From Chelativorans sp. J32 (lineage in GTDB: Bacteria; Pseudomonadota; Alphaproteobacteria; Rhizobiales; Rhizobiaceae), in the NCBI RefSeq assembly GCF_000518985.1, contig NZ_JAEQ01000021.1, positions 24,008 through 88,007 of the forward strand: a stretch of DNA of 64,000 nucleotides, written 5' to 3'. Made by a program: the position numbers and the translations under genes. The notes beneath the pieces are model-generated. The model was not told the DNA's origin and did not search any database. It was given only the letters and a program-made list of their open reading frames with translations. Positions 51,838-61,442 of the stretch are shown here, piece by piece. Positions within the stretch are counted from its first letter, which is position 1. Each line of letters starts with the position of its first letter.

Positions 51838-52821
51838 TTATGGCAGGGCGCCAAAATCGCTCCTGCGGTGATTTTCGACCAGCGTGCGCAGCCCCTCGGG
51901 CGCGATAACCTCGACCGCATCGCCCCATTGATAGAGATGCCACGCCATTTCGAGCCAGCCCGCCGCGTGAAAGCGCACGATAAGCCCGCCATCTTCTTGC
52001 ACCTCAACGGTTTGCTTTGGGCGAAAGCAGAACTCGGCCGCCCTTGCTTCGGCGTGCGGCGCAAACCGCCAGATGACCTCGTCATATTGTGCCGGGTCCT
52101 GGTAGACGCCGAAGGATTGCGCCGCATATTCCTCCAGCGAAAAGCCGGGCATCAGGCTGAAGCTCTCATCCAGGGTCTGGGCGCTCAAGATCTGGTCCAT
52201 CCGGAAGTTCAGCATGTCTTCGCCGCGCGCCGGCTGGCGCGCCACCAGATAGCTGCGATGCCCCAGCAGGAGCCCATGCGGCTCGATGACCCGTTGAGGT
52301 GCATCCTCGTCCCGGTAGCGCAGCCGCAGACGAAACGGGCCGCGCAGGCCCTCGATCACGGCATCGAGCACCGCCGGCGCCAGATTGACGCGCGGGCCGG
52401 GCCGCGTCACCGAGCCCATTGCCAACAGGACCGCCTCGACATCGGCTTCGGTGCGCAGCGCATCCTTTGGTGTCAGCCGTGCCAACAATCCGTCGCGCAG
52501 GTCTTCAAGGGCCGCCGCGTGGCGTAGCCGGCCATCGCCCCGCGCCGTTCGTCCGGCGATTTCCAGCGCTTCGACCGCCGTTTCCTGGCGGGTCTGAAGC
52601 CGGTCGAGCATGGGGTCGGCAACACGCCAGCGCCGCCGACGGTCGTCACCATCCACCGCTTCGACGTTGGTGAACACGGTCTCCAGCGCATCGGTCATGC
52701 GCTGCGCCGTGCGACGCGAAACGCCGAATTCCTCGCAGATCTCATCGAGGCCGATGCCCGTCCGCCGCGTGGCGGCCAGACGCGCCAGCCTGATCAGGTC
52801 CTGAGCCTTGGCGAACGACAT
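51838..52821 (-). CDS. WYL-domain transcriptional regulator
   Basis: A 327-residue regulator starting MSFAKAQDLIRLARLAA. The N-terminal winged HTH has GLDEICEEFGVSRRTAQRMTDALE. The WYL domain (about 140-235) contains LRLRYRDEDAPQRVIEPHGLLLGHRSYLVAR, and a C-terminal WCX region ends with WLEMAWHLYQWGDAVEVIAPEGL. WYL repressors such as BrxR and CapW control anti-phage loci. Here it is divergent from the nuclease-helicase/McrBC operon, 118 bases away, and upstream of the HEPN gene. ATG 52821 is chosen over one six codons upstream. The repeat at 52846-52860 is a candidate operator. Confidence 0.85.
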   Translation of the reverse strand: MSFAKAQDLIRLARLAATRRTGIGLDEICEEFGVSRRTAQRMTDALETVFTNVEAVDGDDRRRRWRVADPMLDRLQTRQETAVEALEIAGRTARGDGRLRHAAALEDLRDGLLARLTPKDALRTEADVEAVLLAMGSVTRPGPRVNLAPAVLDAVIEGLRGPFRLRLRYRDEDAPQRVIEPHGLLLGHRSYLVARQPARGEDMLNFRMDQILSAQTLDESFSLMPGFSLEEYAAQSFGVYQDPAQYDEVIWRFAPHAEARAAEFCFRPKQTVEVQEDGGLIVRFHAAGWLEMAWHLYQWGDAVEVIAPEGLRTLVENHRRSDFGALP

Positions 52822-52845
52822 GATCCAAATCCTGGTCACAGACTA

Positions 52846-52860
52846 TGTCAGATATTGACA
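52846..52860. promoter_or_regulatory. Inverted repeat in the WYL / nuclease-helicase divergent promoter
   Basis: TGTCA-N5-TGACA, whose right half is part of TTGACA (52855-52860), a -35-like element facing right. It is well placed to let a WYL repressor control both operons. Confidence 0.4.
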
Positions 52861-52939
52861 CCCACGCACGCTATGGCTGAACGTGCAATCTGTCGAGATG
52901 CAAGTCTTGTTGGAGATTGCTTTCGACGAGGGGGCAACA

Positions 52940-55900
52940 ATGCGAATTATTGAGGGGGACCGGATACTCTTGTCCGCATCGGATCTGATGCGGTTCATGG
53001 GCTGCGCTCACGCGACCGCGCTCGATCTCGCCTATATGCAAGGCAAGGGGCCAGTGCCGCGCGAAGATACCGAAGATGCAGCGCTGCTCCAGAAGCAGGG
53101 CGATGCCCACGAGGCGGCTCACCTGGCCAAGCTCAAAGCATCGGGTGCGTCGGTGATCGAGATCGACCGGTCCGATCTTGCCGAGAATGCGCAGGCAACC
53201 CGGGCGGCTTTGGCAAGCGGGCCGCAGATCGTCTTTCAGGGGGCGCTGCTGGGCGACAATTGGGGCGGTTGGTCGGACTTTCTCGAGCGCGTCGAGCGCC
53301 CGTCCGATCTCGGTCCCTTCAGCTACGAAGTCACCGACACCAAGCTCAAGCGGCGGCCCCATCCCAAACATGTGCTGCAACTGGTGCTCTATTCGGATTT
53401 GCTGACCGAGATTCAGGGCGCCGCCCCGGAATTCGCCCATGTCGAACTCGGTGATGGCAGCCGGGTGCAGCTACGGCTCGCGGACTATCAGGCTTATGCG
53501 CGCATGGCGCGTCAGCGGCTCGAGGCATTCCTCGAAAACCCGGTGCCGACCCGGCCGATCCCTTGTGCCGATTGCGGGCTTTGCCGCTGGGGCGATCACT
53601 GCGAAAGCCAGTGGCAGGCCGAAGACAGCCTGTTCAACGTTGCCAATATTACCCGGACCCAGGTCAAGAAGCTCGAGGCGGCTGGTATCACCACCATGGA
53701 GCGGCTGGCCGGCCTCGATCATCCGATCCGCGGCATGGCCGAGACCACCCGGGTACGGCTGGTGACACAGGCGCGCCTGCAGCACGCCCGCAAGACAGGG
53801 GCGCCGGCCTTCGAGTTGCGCGAGGCCGAACCCGGCAAGGGCTTCGATCTGTTGCCCGCGCCGCAGCCGGGCGATCTTTTCTACGATATCGAGGGCGATC
53901 CGCATTACGAAGGCGGGCTCGAATATCTCCACGGCGTCTGGTTCGATGGCCAGTTCAAGGCTTTCTGGGCACATGATCACGGCGCCGAAGCACGGGCTTT
54001 GGCGGGCCTTCTGGAGTTTTTCCGGCAAAGGCTCGCGGCCCATCCCGAAGCGCGCATCTATCACTATGCGCCCTATGAGATCACCGCCTTGCGGCGGCTG
54101 ACCACACAGTATGGAATCGGCGAGGCCTTTCTCGATCGCCTGCTGCGCGAGCGGCGCTTTGTCGATCTTTTCGCGGTGGTGCGCGGCGCGCTGATCGGCT
54201 CGGAAGCCAATTACTCGATCAAGTCGATGGAAGCCTTCTATGGCCGGGTGCGCGAAGGTGAGGTCAAAACTGCCGGCGGCTCGGTCGTGGCCTATGAGCG
54301 CTGGCGCGAAACCGGCGAACAAACGATCCTCGACGAGATCGAAGACTATAACCGCATCGACTGTATCTCGACCGAGGAGCTGCGCGACTGGTTGGTGAGC
54401 ATCCGCCCCGCTGCGCCCTGGCCGATACTGGCAGTGGATGCCGGCGACAAGGAAGTCGAGGAAGACGCCGATACGCGGGCCTTGCGCGCGAAGCTTGCCG
54501 CATCCGGTCTGCCGCAGGAGCGGCAAGACATGTTGTTCAACCTCGGCCTGTTTCACAAGCGCGAGGCCAAGCCTGCGCAATGGGCGGTCTTCGACAGCGC
54601 CGGCAAGGACGAGGACGAGCTGATCGACGATCTCGATGCACTGGCCGGTCTGGAAGCCATTGATCCGGCAGAACCCGTCAAACGCTCGGTGCTGCGCCGT
54701 TATCGCTTTCCGCTCCAGGAGACCAAGCTGCGGGCCGGCCGCAAAGCGACGATCCCGGTCATTGACGGGCCGCCGGCCACTGTCAGCATCGAAGAGCTCG
54801 ACCGCTCCGAGCGGATCATCGCGATCAAGGCGGGGGCGGCAAAGGCGCATCTCTTGACCGATCGCCTGACGCTCCACCCCGATTGGCCGCTCAATACGGA
54901 CGTCATTGCCGCGGCCCTGCGCGATGTAATCGACGATCAATGCGGCGTGCGCCGCTTGACGGCGCTCGATGATCTGCTGGCGCGCACGGCTCCGCGTCTG
55001 GTGACGGGACCGCGCGCCGATCTGCTCGATGGCGCCGATCCCTTGACCGGCACGATCGCAGCGATCGCCGCCATGGATGGCACGGTGCTGCCGATCCAGG
55101 GACCGCCGGGTACCGGCAAGACCTATGTCACCGCCCGGGCAATCCTTGCGCTGGTACGCCAGGGGCACCGTGTTGGCGTGGCCTCGAACAGCCATGAGGC
55201 GATCCGCAATGTGCTGATGGGGTGTCTTGCCGCGCAAGATGATGGCGATGCTGTCCCGGGCCTGTGCATCGGGCACAAGGTCAGCAGCGGCGAAGACGGT
55301 TATCCGGACGACTGTACCGGCATCATCCGCTCGACGGCCAATGACGATTCCCTCTGGGGCCGCGCCCATGTGGTCGGCGGCACCGCCTTCTTTTTTGCCC
55401 GATCCGAGCACGAGCAGGCGCTCGACTGGCTCTTCATCGATGAAGCCGGGCAAGTAGGGCTGGCCAATATGGTCGCCATGGGACGCTGCGCGCGCAACAT
55501 CGTTCTGGTCGGCGATCCGCGGCAATTGCCGCAGGTCATCCAGGGTGCCCATCCCGATCCGGCCAACCTTTCCTGTCTCGAATGGATGCTGGGCGAGCAC
55601 GCCACCATTCCGCCCGATCGCGGCATCTTCCTGCCGGTCTCACGCCGCATGCATCCCGATGTCTGCAGGTTTATTTCGCAGCAGGTCTATGAAGGCAGGC
55701 TCGTTAGCGCACCCGATACAGCCCTCCAGGCAGTCCGCGGGACGGGCTTTCCTGAAGCTGGCGCTTTCTGGGTGCCGGTCGCGCATGAGGGCAATGCCCA
55801 GATCGCGGCCGAGGAAGTGGCTGCTATTCAGGCGGCGATCGACGATCTGCTCTCGGGAACCTGGACCGATAAGGATGGGACAACGCGCGCCCTTGAGCCC

Positions 55901-56233
55901 GCCGATATCATCGTCGTTGCGCCCTATAATGCGCAGGTCAATGCCTTGCAGGACGCGTTGCCCGCTGGCATTCGTGTCGGCACGGTCGACAAGTTCCAAG
56001 GGCAGGAAGCACCCGTCTGTCTGGTGTCCATGACCGCCTCCTCGGTCGAGGAAACCCCGCGCGGCATGGATTTCCTGTTCTCGCTCAACCGCATCAATGT
56101 CGCTGTCTCGCGCGCCAAGGGCCTGGTGCTCGTCTTCGGCGCACCGCGACTGCGCGAAGCAAAATGCAACACCGTTGAACAGATGCGCCTCGTCAACACG
56201 CTATGCGCATTGCCTGAGTTTGGAGACGTTTGA
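52940..56233 (+). CDS. TM0106-type RecB-like nuclease / DEDD-like / SF1 helicase fusion
   Basis: A 1097-residue protein with three parts. An N-terminal Cas4/RecB-like nuclease has YEVTDTKL (about 129-137) and a later QLVLYSDLL. Four cysteines (CADCGLCRWGDHC, about 207-220) suit an Fe-S cluster. A DEDD/RNase-H-like part begins FYDIEGDPHYEGG (about 313). The SF1 helicase has Walker A GPPGTGKT (about 720), IDEAG (about 833), GDPRQLPQ, and VAVSRAKG (about 1054). It would unwind and cut DNA. ATG 52940 with GAGGGGG before it is preferred over in-frame codons upstream. It is the first gene of a three-gene operon with McrB and McrC. Confidence 0.88.
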   Translation: MRIIEGDRILLSASDLMRFMGCAHATALDLAYMQGKGPVPREDTEDAALLQKQGDAHEAAHLAKLKASGASVIEIDRSDLAENAQATRAALASGPQIVFQGALLGDNWGGWSDFLERVERPSDLGPFSYEVTDTKLKRRPHPKHVLQLVLYSDLLTEIQGAAPEFAHVELGDGSRVQLRLADYQAYARMARQRLEAFLENPVPTRPIPCADCGLCRWGDHCESQWQAEDSLFNVANITRTQVKKLEAAGITTMERLAGLDHPIRGMAETTRVRLVTQARLQHARKTGAPAFELREAEPGKGFDLLPAPQPGDLFYDIEGDPHYEGGLEYLHGVWFDGQFKAFWAHDHGAEARALAGLLEFFRQRLAAHPEARIYHYAPYEITALRRLTTQYGIGEAFLDRLLRERRFVDLFAVVRGALIGSEANYSIKSMEAFYGRVREGEVKTAGGSVVAYERWRETGEQTILDEIEDYNRIDCISTEELRDWLVSIRPAAPWPILAVDAGDKEVEEDADTRALRAKLAASGLPQERQDMLFNLGLFHKREAKPAQWAVFDSAGKDEDELIDDLDALAGLEAIDPAEPVKRSVLRRYRFPLQETKLRAGRKATIPVIDGPPATVSIEELDRSERIIAIKAGAAKAHLLTDRLTLHPDWPLNTDVIAAALRDVIDDQCGVRRLTALDDLLARTAPRLVTGPRADLLDGADPLTGTIAAIAAMDGTVLPIQGPPGTGKTYVTARAILALVRQGHRVGVASNSHEAIRNVLMGCLAAQDDGDAVPGLCIGHKVSSGEDGYPDDCTGIIRSTANDDSLWGRAHVVGGTAFFFARSEHEQALDWLFIDEAGQVGLANMVAMGRCARNIVLVGDPRQLPQVIQGAHPDPANLSCLEWMLGEHATIPPDRGIFLPVSRRMHPDVCRFISQQVYEGRLVSAPDTALQAVRGTGFPEAGAFWVPVAHEGNAQIAAEEVAAIQAAIDDLLSGTWTDKDGTTRALEPADIIVVAPYNAQVNALQDALPAGIRVGTVDKFQGQEAPVCLVSMTASSVEETPRGMDFLFSLNRINVAVSRAKGLVLVFGAPRLREAKCNTVEQMRLVNTLCALPEFGDV

Positions 56234-59200
56234 ATGTGGGAGAATTTCGAGGCACGCCTCGATGAAAATGAGCGCGAAGGCTCCATTCCACTGCGAAGAG
56301 CGCTTTTCGAGGTGTTGCGTAGCTCGGGGCTTCGTCCCGGCGCGGGTATCACCAAGAAGATGGTGTCGCTTGAATTTGGCGCTGGCGAGCGGCTCGTGTG
56401 GGAAATCCAGAATCCGTCCAACGTCTTTCTGCACATAAAATGGCGCGATTCTGTCGAGGCGAATGGCTTTGCCACCGAGTTGCGTCCTTATCAGCGCGGC
56501 ATGAAGAATGGCGGTCGGCATTCCGCCCTCAGCCGCGACTGGTCCTTTGGCGACGCTGACTGCTTTGTCGTGAGGATTGAAGATGCCGAAACCCTGCGCC
56601 GGCTGATCGCGGTGATTTTGCAGTCCGGCGATGCGCTGATGCTCAATCCGGCTGCGATCACGCGCTGGATCGAGCGGCTACGCCATTTCTTTCCCGCCTT
56701 CGACCGTTTCGATCCGCCCGATCCACATTTCGACGAGGCGGAGCGGACCTACAAGTTGGCGATTGCGGCGGAGCTCAGGACGGCGATCGAACAGGCCGGT
56801 TCAGACCAGGGACTGGCTGATGCCGTCAACACCGCGCTGGCCAAAAGCAATCTGCTGCAATGGCGCGCTTATTGGCCGATGTCGCCCAAAGGCGACGCCA
56901 ATCGCGAGCAGCTCTGGCCGGCTTTGCGTGCGCTTGTCGACGCCGCGCTTGGCGCAGCCGACGGTCACGCCTCGGCGCTGGAGACCTTTGTTGACGCGTG
57001 GATTGCGGCCGTTCCGGACGGTAAGCCTGATCCGGCGCGCCAGATCGCCGAATTCTTGTTCCTCCATCTCGCTCCGGACGAGGGCATCTATATCCGCCAT
57101 TCTGTGCGCCAGGATCTGTGGCTCGAAGCCGTTGGCAGCCGCTTTCCCGATCATGCGGCGATGGCCGACACCTACCGCGACGAATGGCGCTTCATGCAGG
57201 CCGTGCGCGCTGCTTTTGCGGACCGGGGTCTGGCGCCGCGCGACATGATCGATGTGCAAAGCGCGCTGTGGATCGTCCACAATTACAAGGAAGAAGATGT
57301 GGCGGCCTTTTCGCGCGATGCGATCGAGGCGGCGATGGACGCCTATGACAGCTACCGCCAGTCGGGCGAGCACGCCGCCATCTTCGAAGCCTTTGGTGAG
57401 CCGCGCGACTATTGGGTGCGCTCGACACGCGCGCGACCGGGTCGGGTCTATCCCTCCAAGCCGATCGTCGGCTTCCTGCGCGGCAAGACGCACCTCAATG
57501 GTGGGTGGGGACAGAAGGCCGATGCCGCCGCCCAGCTCCACAATGCAGGTTACATCATCGTCGATGCCGATGACGCCCCGGTCACCCCGCCCGAGCGCTA
57601 CGAGCATCTGATCCGCGACGCAGATCGCATCCGGCTCTGTGCGCGAAACTATTATGTCGAACCGGCGCGTGAGAACGGCGCGGCAGACATTGCAATCCGC
57701 GCCGGTGACCTTGGCCGCGACATGGGACTGCGCGACGCGTTCCCGGCGATCTGCAGCGCGCTTGGCGGGGAGAAATTTCAGAAGCTCGCCAATGTCTCGG
57801 CGCCCTCCCACACGCTGCCAAATCCTAGCAGTTCTACCGTCTTCACCTACCAGCTCGCCTCAGCGGAAGGGCACCAAACCATGACCTTTGAACCGATGAC
57901 CGCGATGCCGGCGACCACCAATCTCATCCTTTACGGCCCGCCCGGGACCGGCAAGACCTATGCCACCGCCTGGGAGGCCGTGCGGCTTTGCCTGGGCGAA
58001 GCCGCGGTTGAACCACTGCGCAATGACCGCGATGCCCTGATGGCCGAGTATCGCCGTCTTGCCGGCGAAGGACGGATCGAATTCGTCACCTTTCACCAGT
58101 CCTTCGCCTACGAAGATTTCGTCGAGGGGCTGCGACCGACGACAGGCGTCGAACAGGAAGGCGACGATGAGGCTGCCAGCACCTCGGGTGGATTCAGTCT
58201 CAAGCCCCATGCCGGCGTGTTCAAGATCATCAGCGAGAGAGCACGGCTCGACACCGGCGATGCGCCGGCCAAGCGGCTCGATCGCTCGCGCCCGATCTAC
58301 AAGATCGCACTCGGTCAGCGCGGCAGCCAGGAAGACCGGATTCGTGAAGGGCTCGATGGCGGGCTGATCCATCTCGGCTGGGGCGGCGATATCGACTGGT
58401 CCGACGAGCGCTTCGATGATTTCGAAGAAATCCGGAAGACGTGGAACGAGGAGAAGGATCCCGACGCATCCGGCAAGGACCCCAATATCGAGATGCTTTA
58501 CGCCTTTCGCTCCGGCCTGCAGGTCGGCGACTATGTCGTCGTCTCCGATGGCCGTGACAGCTACCGTGCCTTCGGCCGGGTGAGCGGCGAGTATTATTTC
58601 GATGCCGACGCCGATTTCCATCCGCATCGGCGCAGCGTCGAATGGATTTGGCGCGATGATAATGGCGCTGAGCGGGCGCCGTTCTACGCCCGCAATTTCC
58701 GCCGCCAGTCAGCCTATCGGCTTGATCCGGACCGGATCGACTGGGATGCGCTCGAAGCGGTGGTGATCGATCCCAATGCCGAGCGGCCGGTGGCCGGCGC
58801 GCGGCCGCATGTCCTGATTATCGACGAGATCAACAGGGCCAATATCTCAAAGGTGTTCGGCGAGCTGATCACGCTGCTCGAAACCGACAAGCGGCTCGGC
58901 TGTGAAAATGAGGTCCGAGTGCGGCTTCCCTATTCGGGGACGAGTTTCGGCGTGCCGGCCAATCTGCACATCATCGGCACGATGAACACGGCGGACCGCT
59001 CGATCGCGCTGCTCGACACCGCTCTGCGCCGCCGCTTCACCTTCCGCGAGCTGATGCCCGACGTCGAAGAACTGCGGCGGGCGCTGGCGGCCAGGGGGCT
59101 CGATGCCGCAAATCTCGAGGGGATCGATCTGTGCAAGCTGCTGCACACGATCAACGAGCGGATCGAATATCTCTTCGATCGCGAACACCAGATCGGCCAC

Positions 59201-59464
59201 GCCTATTTCACGGGCTGTCGTGGTCGCGCCGATGTCGAAGACGTAATGCGCCATAAGGTCATCCCGCTCTTGACCGAATATTTCTACGAGGATTGGTCGA
59301 AAGTCGCCGCGGTGCTCGGCGATGGCGACGGCACCAATGGCTCCCATTTCCTCGAAGCACGGCGGCTGACGGCGCCGGCCGGTTTTGCCGACGATGAGCT
59401 GGGCGGCGAAAAGCTGCACTGGAGCGTCAAGGCACGCTTCGATTTTTTGGAGTTTGCCGCCTGA
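56234..59464 (+). CDS. McrB-family GTPase with an EVE-like insert in the AAA+ domain
   Basis: A 1076-residue AAA+ protein. Walker A YGPPGTGKTYAT is at about 566-577. Walker B LIIDEINRANISKVFGEL is at about 860, and the McrB mark GTMNTADRS at about 914. Between Walker A and B lies an extra block (about 685-840) with GDYVVVSDGRDSYRAFGRV, GEYYFDADADFHPHRRSVEW, which looks like an EVE/PUA-type modified-base reader. The first 540 residues are an unrecognised region with helical and DNA-binding-like stretches. It starts directly after the upstream stop and overlaps McrC (TGATG). It would drive DNA translocation for the McrC nuclease. Confidence 0.87.
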   Translation: MWENFEARLDENEREGSIPLRRALFEVLRSSGLRPGAGITKKMVSLEFGAGERLVWEIQNPSNVFLHIKWRDSVEANGFATELRPYQRGMKNGGRHSALSRDWSFGDADCFVVRIEDAETLRRLIAVILQSGDALMLNPAAITRWIERLRHFFPAFDRFDPPDPHFDEAERTYKLAIAAELRTAIEQAGSDQGLADAVNTALAKSNLLQWRAYWPMSPKGDANREQLWPALRALVDAALGAADGHASALETFVDAWIAAVPDGKPDPARQIAEFLFLHLAPDEGIYIRHSVRQDLWLEAVGSRFPDHAAMADTYRDEWRFMQAVRAAFADRGLAPRDMIDVQSALWIVHNYKEEDVAAFSRDAIEAAMDAYDSYRQSGEHAAIFEAFGEPRDYWVRSTRARPGRVYPSKPIVGFLRGKTHLNGGWGQKADAAAQLHNAGYIIVDADDAPVTPPERYEHLIRDADRIRLCARNYYVEPARENGAADIAIRAGDLGRDMGLRDAFPAICSALGGEKFQKLANVSAPSHTLPNPSSSTVFTYQLASAEGHQTMTFEPMTAMPATTNLILYGPPGTGKTYATAWEAVRLCLGEAAVEPLRNDRDALMAEYRRLAGEGRIEFVTFHQSFAYEDFVEGLRPTTGVEQEGDDEAASTSGGFSLKPHAGVFKIISERARLDTGDAPAKRLDRSRPIYKIALGQRGSQEDRIREGLDGGLIHLGWGGDIDWSDERFDDFEEIRKTWNEEKDPDASGKDPNIEMLYAFRSGLQVGDYVVVSDGRDSYRAFGRVSGEYYFDADADFHPHRRSVEWIWRDDNGAERAPFYARNFRRQSAYRLDPDRIDWDALEAVVIDPNAERPVAGARPHVLIIDEINRANISKVFGELITLLETDKRLGCENEVRVRLPYSGTSFGVPANLHIIGTMNTADRSIALLDTALRRRFTFRELMPDVEELRRALAARGLDAANLEGIDLCKLLHTINERIEYLFDREHQIGHAYFTGCRGRADVEDVMRHKVIPLLTEYFYEDWSKVAAVLGDGDGTNGSHFLEARRLTAPAGFADDELGGEKLHWSVKARFDFLEFAA

Positions 59465-60780
59465 TGCCCGCCTATACGGTTCGGGAATGGGACAAGCTCG
59501 CCTATGGCGAAGGCGCGGGGCAGATTCCCCCGCACCACGCCGATAGGTTAGCGAGCTTGGCGGCGCGCTCGGCCTTTGCCGGACGCGGCGGCAGCGGTGT
59601 GCTCGAACATGGCCGGCATGCCCTGCGCGCGCGGGGCGTGGTCGGAATTGTGGCGGCGGGCGATGCGAGCCTGGAGATCCTGCCCAAGATTGATGTGACG
59701 CCCGGTGAAACAACCGATCACCAAAACGCAGCGATCCGCAAGCGCCTGGTGCATATGCTGGCGGTTGCGCTGGATTTGAAAATTGACCTGGGCGTCATCA
59801 CCGATCTCGCCTGGCAGCGCGAGACCCTGCTCGAAATCCTGATCCGCATCTTCTGCGACAAGCTGACCGAAGCTCTGCGCAAGGGTATGCCGCGCCGCTA
59901 CATCACCTGCGAAGACGATCTGCCGACATTGCGCGGCCAGCTCGACATCACCCGCCAGTTCACCCGCCACGCGGTCAATCCCTCGCGCCTTGCCTGCCGC
60001 TTCGATCTTCTGTCCGAAGACACGCCGCTCAATCGGATCATGAAAGCGGCAGTGCAGCGCTTGGCGCGCCTCTCGCGCCGCGCCGCCAACCAGCAACGTC
60101 TGCGCGAGTTGGCTTTCGTCTATGCCGATATTACCGACGTGCCGGTGTCGGCGCTACGCTGGGATCAGGTGGTGATCGACCGCACCAACCGGTCCTGGCA
60201 GGAGCTCTTTGCGATGGCCCGGCTCTTTCTACAGGACCGCTACCAGACGACCACCGGCGGCGCCGGCCAGGGCACCGCCATGCTGTTCGAGATGAACGCG
60301 CTGTTCGAGGAATATGTCGGTCGCTTGATCGCCCGCGCCTTGGCGGGGACGGGGCTTACCGTTTCGTTGCAAGGCGGACGGCTGTTCTGTCTGAGCGCGC
60401 AGGACAGCGGGCGCGCATTGTTCCAGACCCGGCCCGATATCCTGATCCGCCAAGGTGGTAGGGTCGTCCATGTCATCGACACCAAGTGGAAGCGGATATC
60501 AGCGCGGATCGACGATCCCAAGCAGGGCGTCTCGCAGGCCGATGTCTATCAGATGATGGCCTATGCCCAGCTCTATGACGCGCCGCGCCTGACGCTGCTC
60601 TATCCCCACCATCCCGGCCTCGGCGGTCAAGACACGGTTCATGGGCGTTATGCGATTACCGGACACGCCACGATCCTGGAGACCGCGAGCGTCGACGTCG
60701 CCAACAGCACCGACATGCTGGGGCGGCTTCGCCGCCTGATCCTGAGTGAAGAGCCGATGGATCTGGAACTGGCGGGATGA
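59464..60780 (+). CDS. McrC-family PD-(D/E)xK endonuclease subunit
   Basis: A 438-residue protein of the McrC family. The N-terminal region is typical (VVGIVAAGDASLEILPKID). The PD-(D/E)xK core holds FQTRPDILIR (about 320-329) and VIDTKWK (about 336-342), the D...DxK catalytic pair, followed by QADVYQMMAYAQLY. Together with McrB it would cut DNA carrying modified bases, or other foreign DNA. The start overlaps the McrB stop (TGATG). A hairpin with a six-T run ends the operon 62 bases downstream. Confidence 0.9.
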   Translation: MPAYTVREWDKLAYGEGAGQIPPHHADRLASLAARSAFAGRGGSGVLEHGRHALRARGVVGIVAAGDASLEILPKIDVTPGETTDHQNAAIRKRLVHMLAVALDLKIDLGVITDLAWQRETLLEILIRIFCDKLTEALRKGMPRRYITCEDDLPTLRGQLDITRQFTRHAVNPSRLACRFDLLSEDTPLNRIMKAAVQRLARLSRRAANQQRLRELAFVYADITDVPVSALRWDQVVIDRTNRSWQELFAMARLFLQDRYQTTTGGAGQGTAMLFEMNALFEEYVGRLIARALAGTGLTVSLQGGRLFCLSAQDSGRALFQTRPDILIRQGGRVVHVIDTKWKRISARIDDPKQGVSQADVYQMMAYAQLYDAPRLTLLYPHHPGLGGQDTVHGRYAITGHATILETASVDVANSTDMLGRLRRLILSEEPMDLELAG

Positions 60781-60841
60781 TGTTGGAAGCCGCGTGCCCG
60801 GAGTCGTGATGCAGTTCCGGATGCGGCTGGACCTGACGGCT

Positions 60842-60861
60842 GCCGGCCCGCCGGCTTTTTT
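60842..60861 (+). terminator. Intrinsic terminator after the mcrC gene
   Basis: GCCGGC-CC-GCCGGC followed at once by TTTTTT. The tight centre implies a 5-bp stem with a 4-base loop. It is the clearest intrinsic terminator in the window. Confidence 0.75.
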
Positions 60862-60894
60862 AGCGGAGCCAGCGTGGTGCTCGCTCAGGCGTCG

Positions 60895-61150
60895 AGCTCG
60901 ATTGCAGCAACTGCGTGCACCGGCGGTTCCTCAACTCCAAGCTGCCGTGCGATCGCCGGCATCTCTGGGTCGGCAAGAAACCCCTCATAGTCGTCTTCGT
61001 CCCAGGCGAACACCGACCAAAGCCGGTTTCCATCGTCGGGATCGAAATAGACCCGGGCGCTGCGACTCCCGCCGCTTGTCCGCTCCCACCTTTCGGAAAA
61101 TCTTCAGGAACCGGTCGGGGTCATTTACCTTGGCAACCTGCCGGAAATGG
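60895..61150 (-). pseudogene. Small monooxygenase-like (dimeric barrel) gene, frameshifted
   Basis: On the reverse strand one frame reads HFRQVAKVNDPDRFLKIF. The adjacent frame then reads RVYFDPDDGNRLWSVFAWDE, followed by DDYEGFLADPEMPAIARQLG, to a stop at 60895. Together they make a continuous 90-residue protein resembling the dimeric alpha/beta-barrel family of antibiotic-biosynthesis-monooxygenase-like proteins. The frames switch at about 61068-61074. No good start codon or ribosome site was found. The stretch 61151-61442 shows nothing more. Confidence 0.45.
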
Positions 61151-61442
61151 GGGCGTACCCGGCTTCGAGCGACGCCCGGCACCTCTGGCGTCCCTCAGCT
61201 TCTTCTGCGGGTCGGTGCCGGACCCGAGATACCGCCTTCCGCGCGCCGCCAAATCGACTAGATGATCATCGAGTAGCGCCCCGCTCCTGCGTGAGAGAAG
61301 GTTAGATGGCGGTCCGGTCCCGTCCGCCATTTCGCAGAATTTCGCTACACTACTTCGGACTTCGCGAGGTTCCGCAGGTTGCTTTTAAGCGAGAAGTGCC
61401 CAGCACAACATCAGACGGGGCGGCACCTGTTGCTGTCCGTCG

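Noticed and set aside
53471..55600. 709-codon open frame antisense to the nuclease-helicase gene
   Set aside because: It lies wholly inside a gene with clear motifs on the other strand. Its composition (many Arg, Gly, Asp) is that of a high-GC shadow frame, and no domain is visible.
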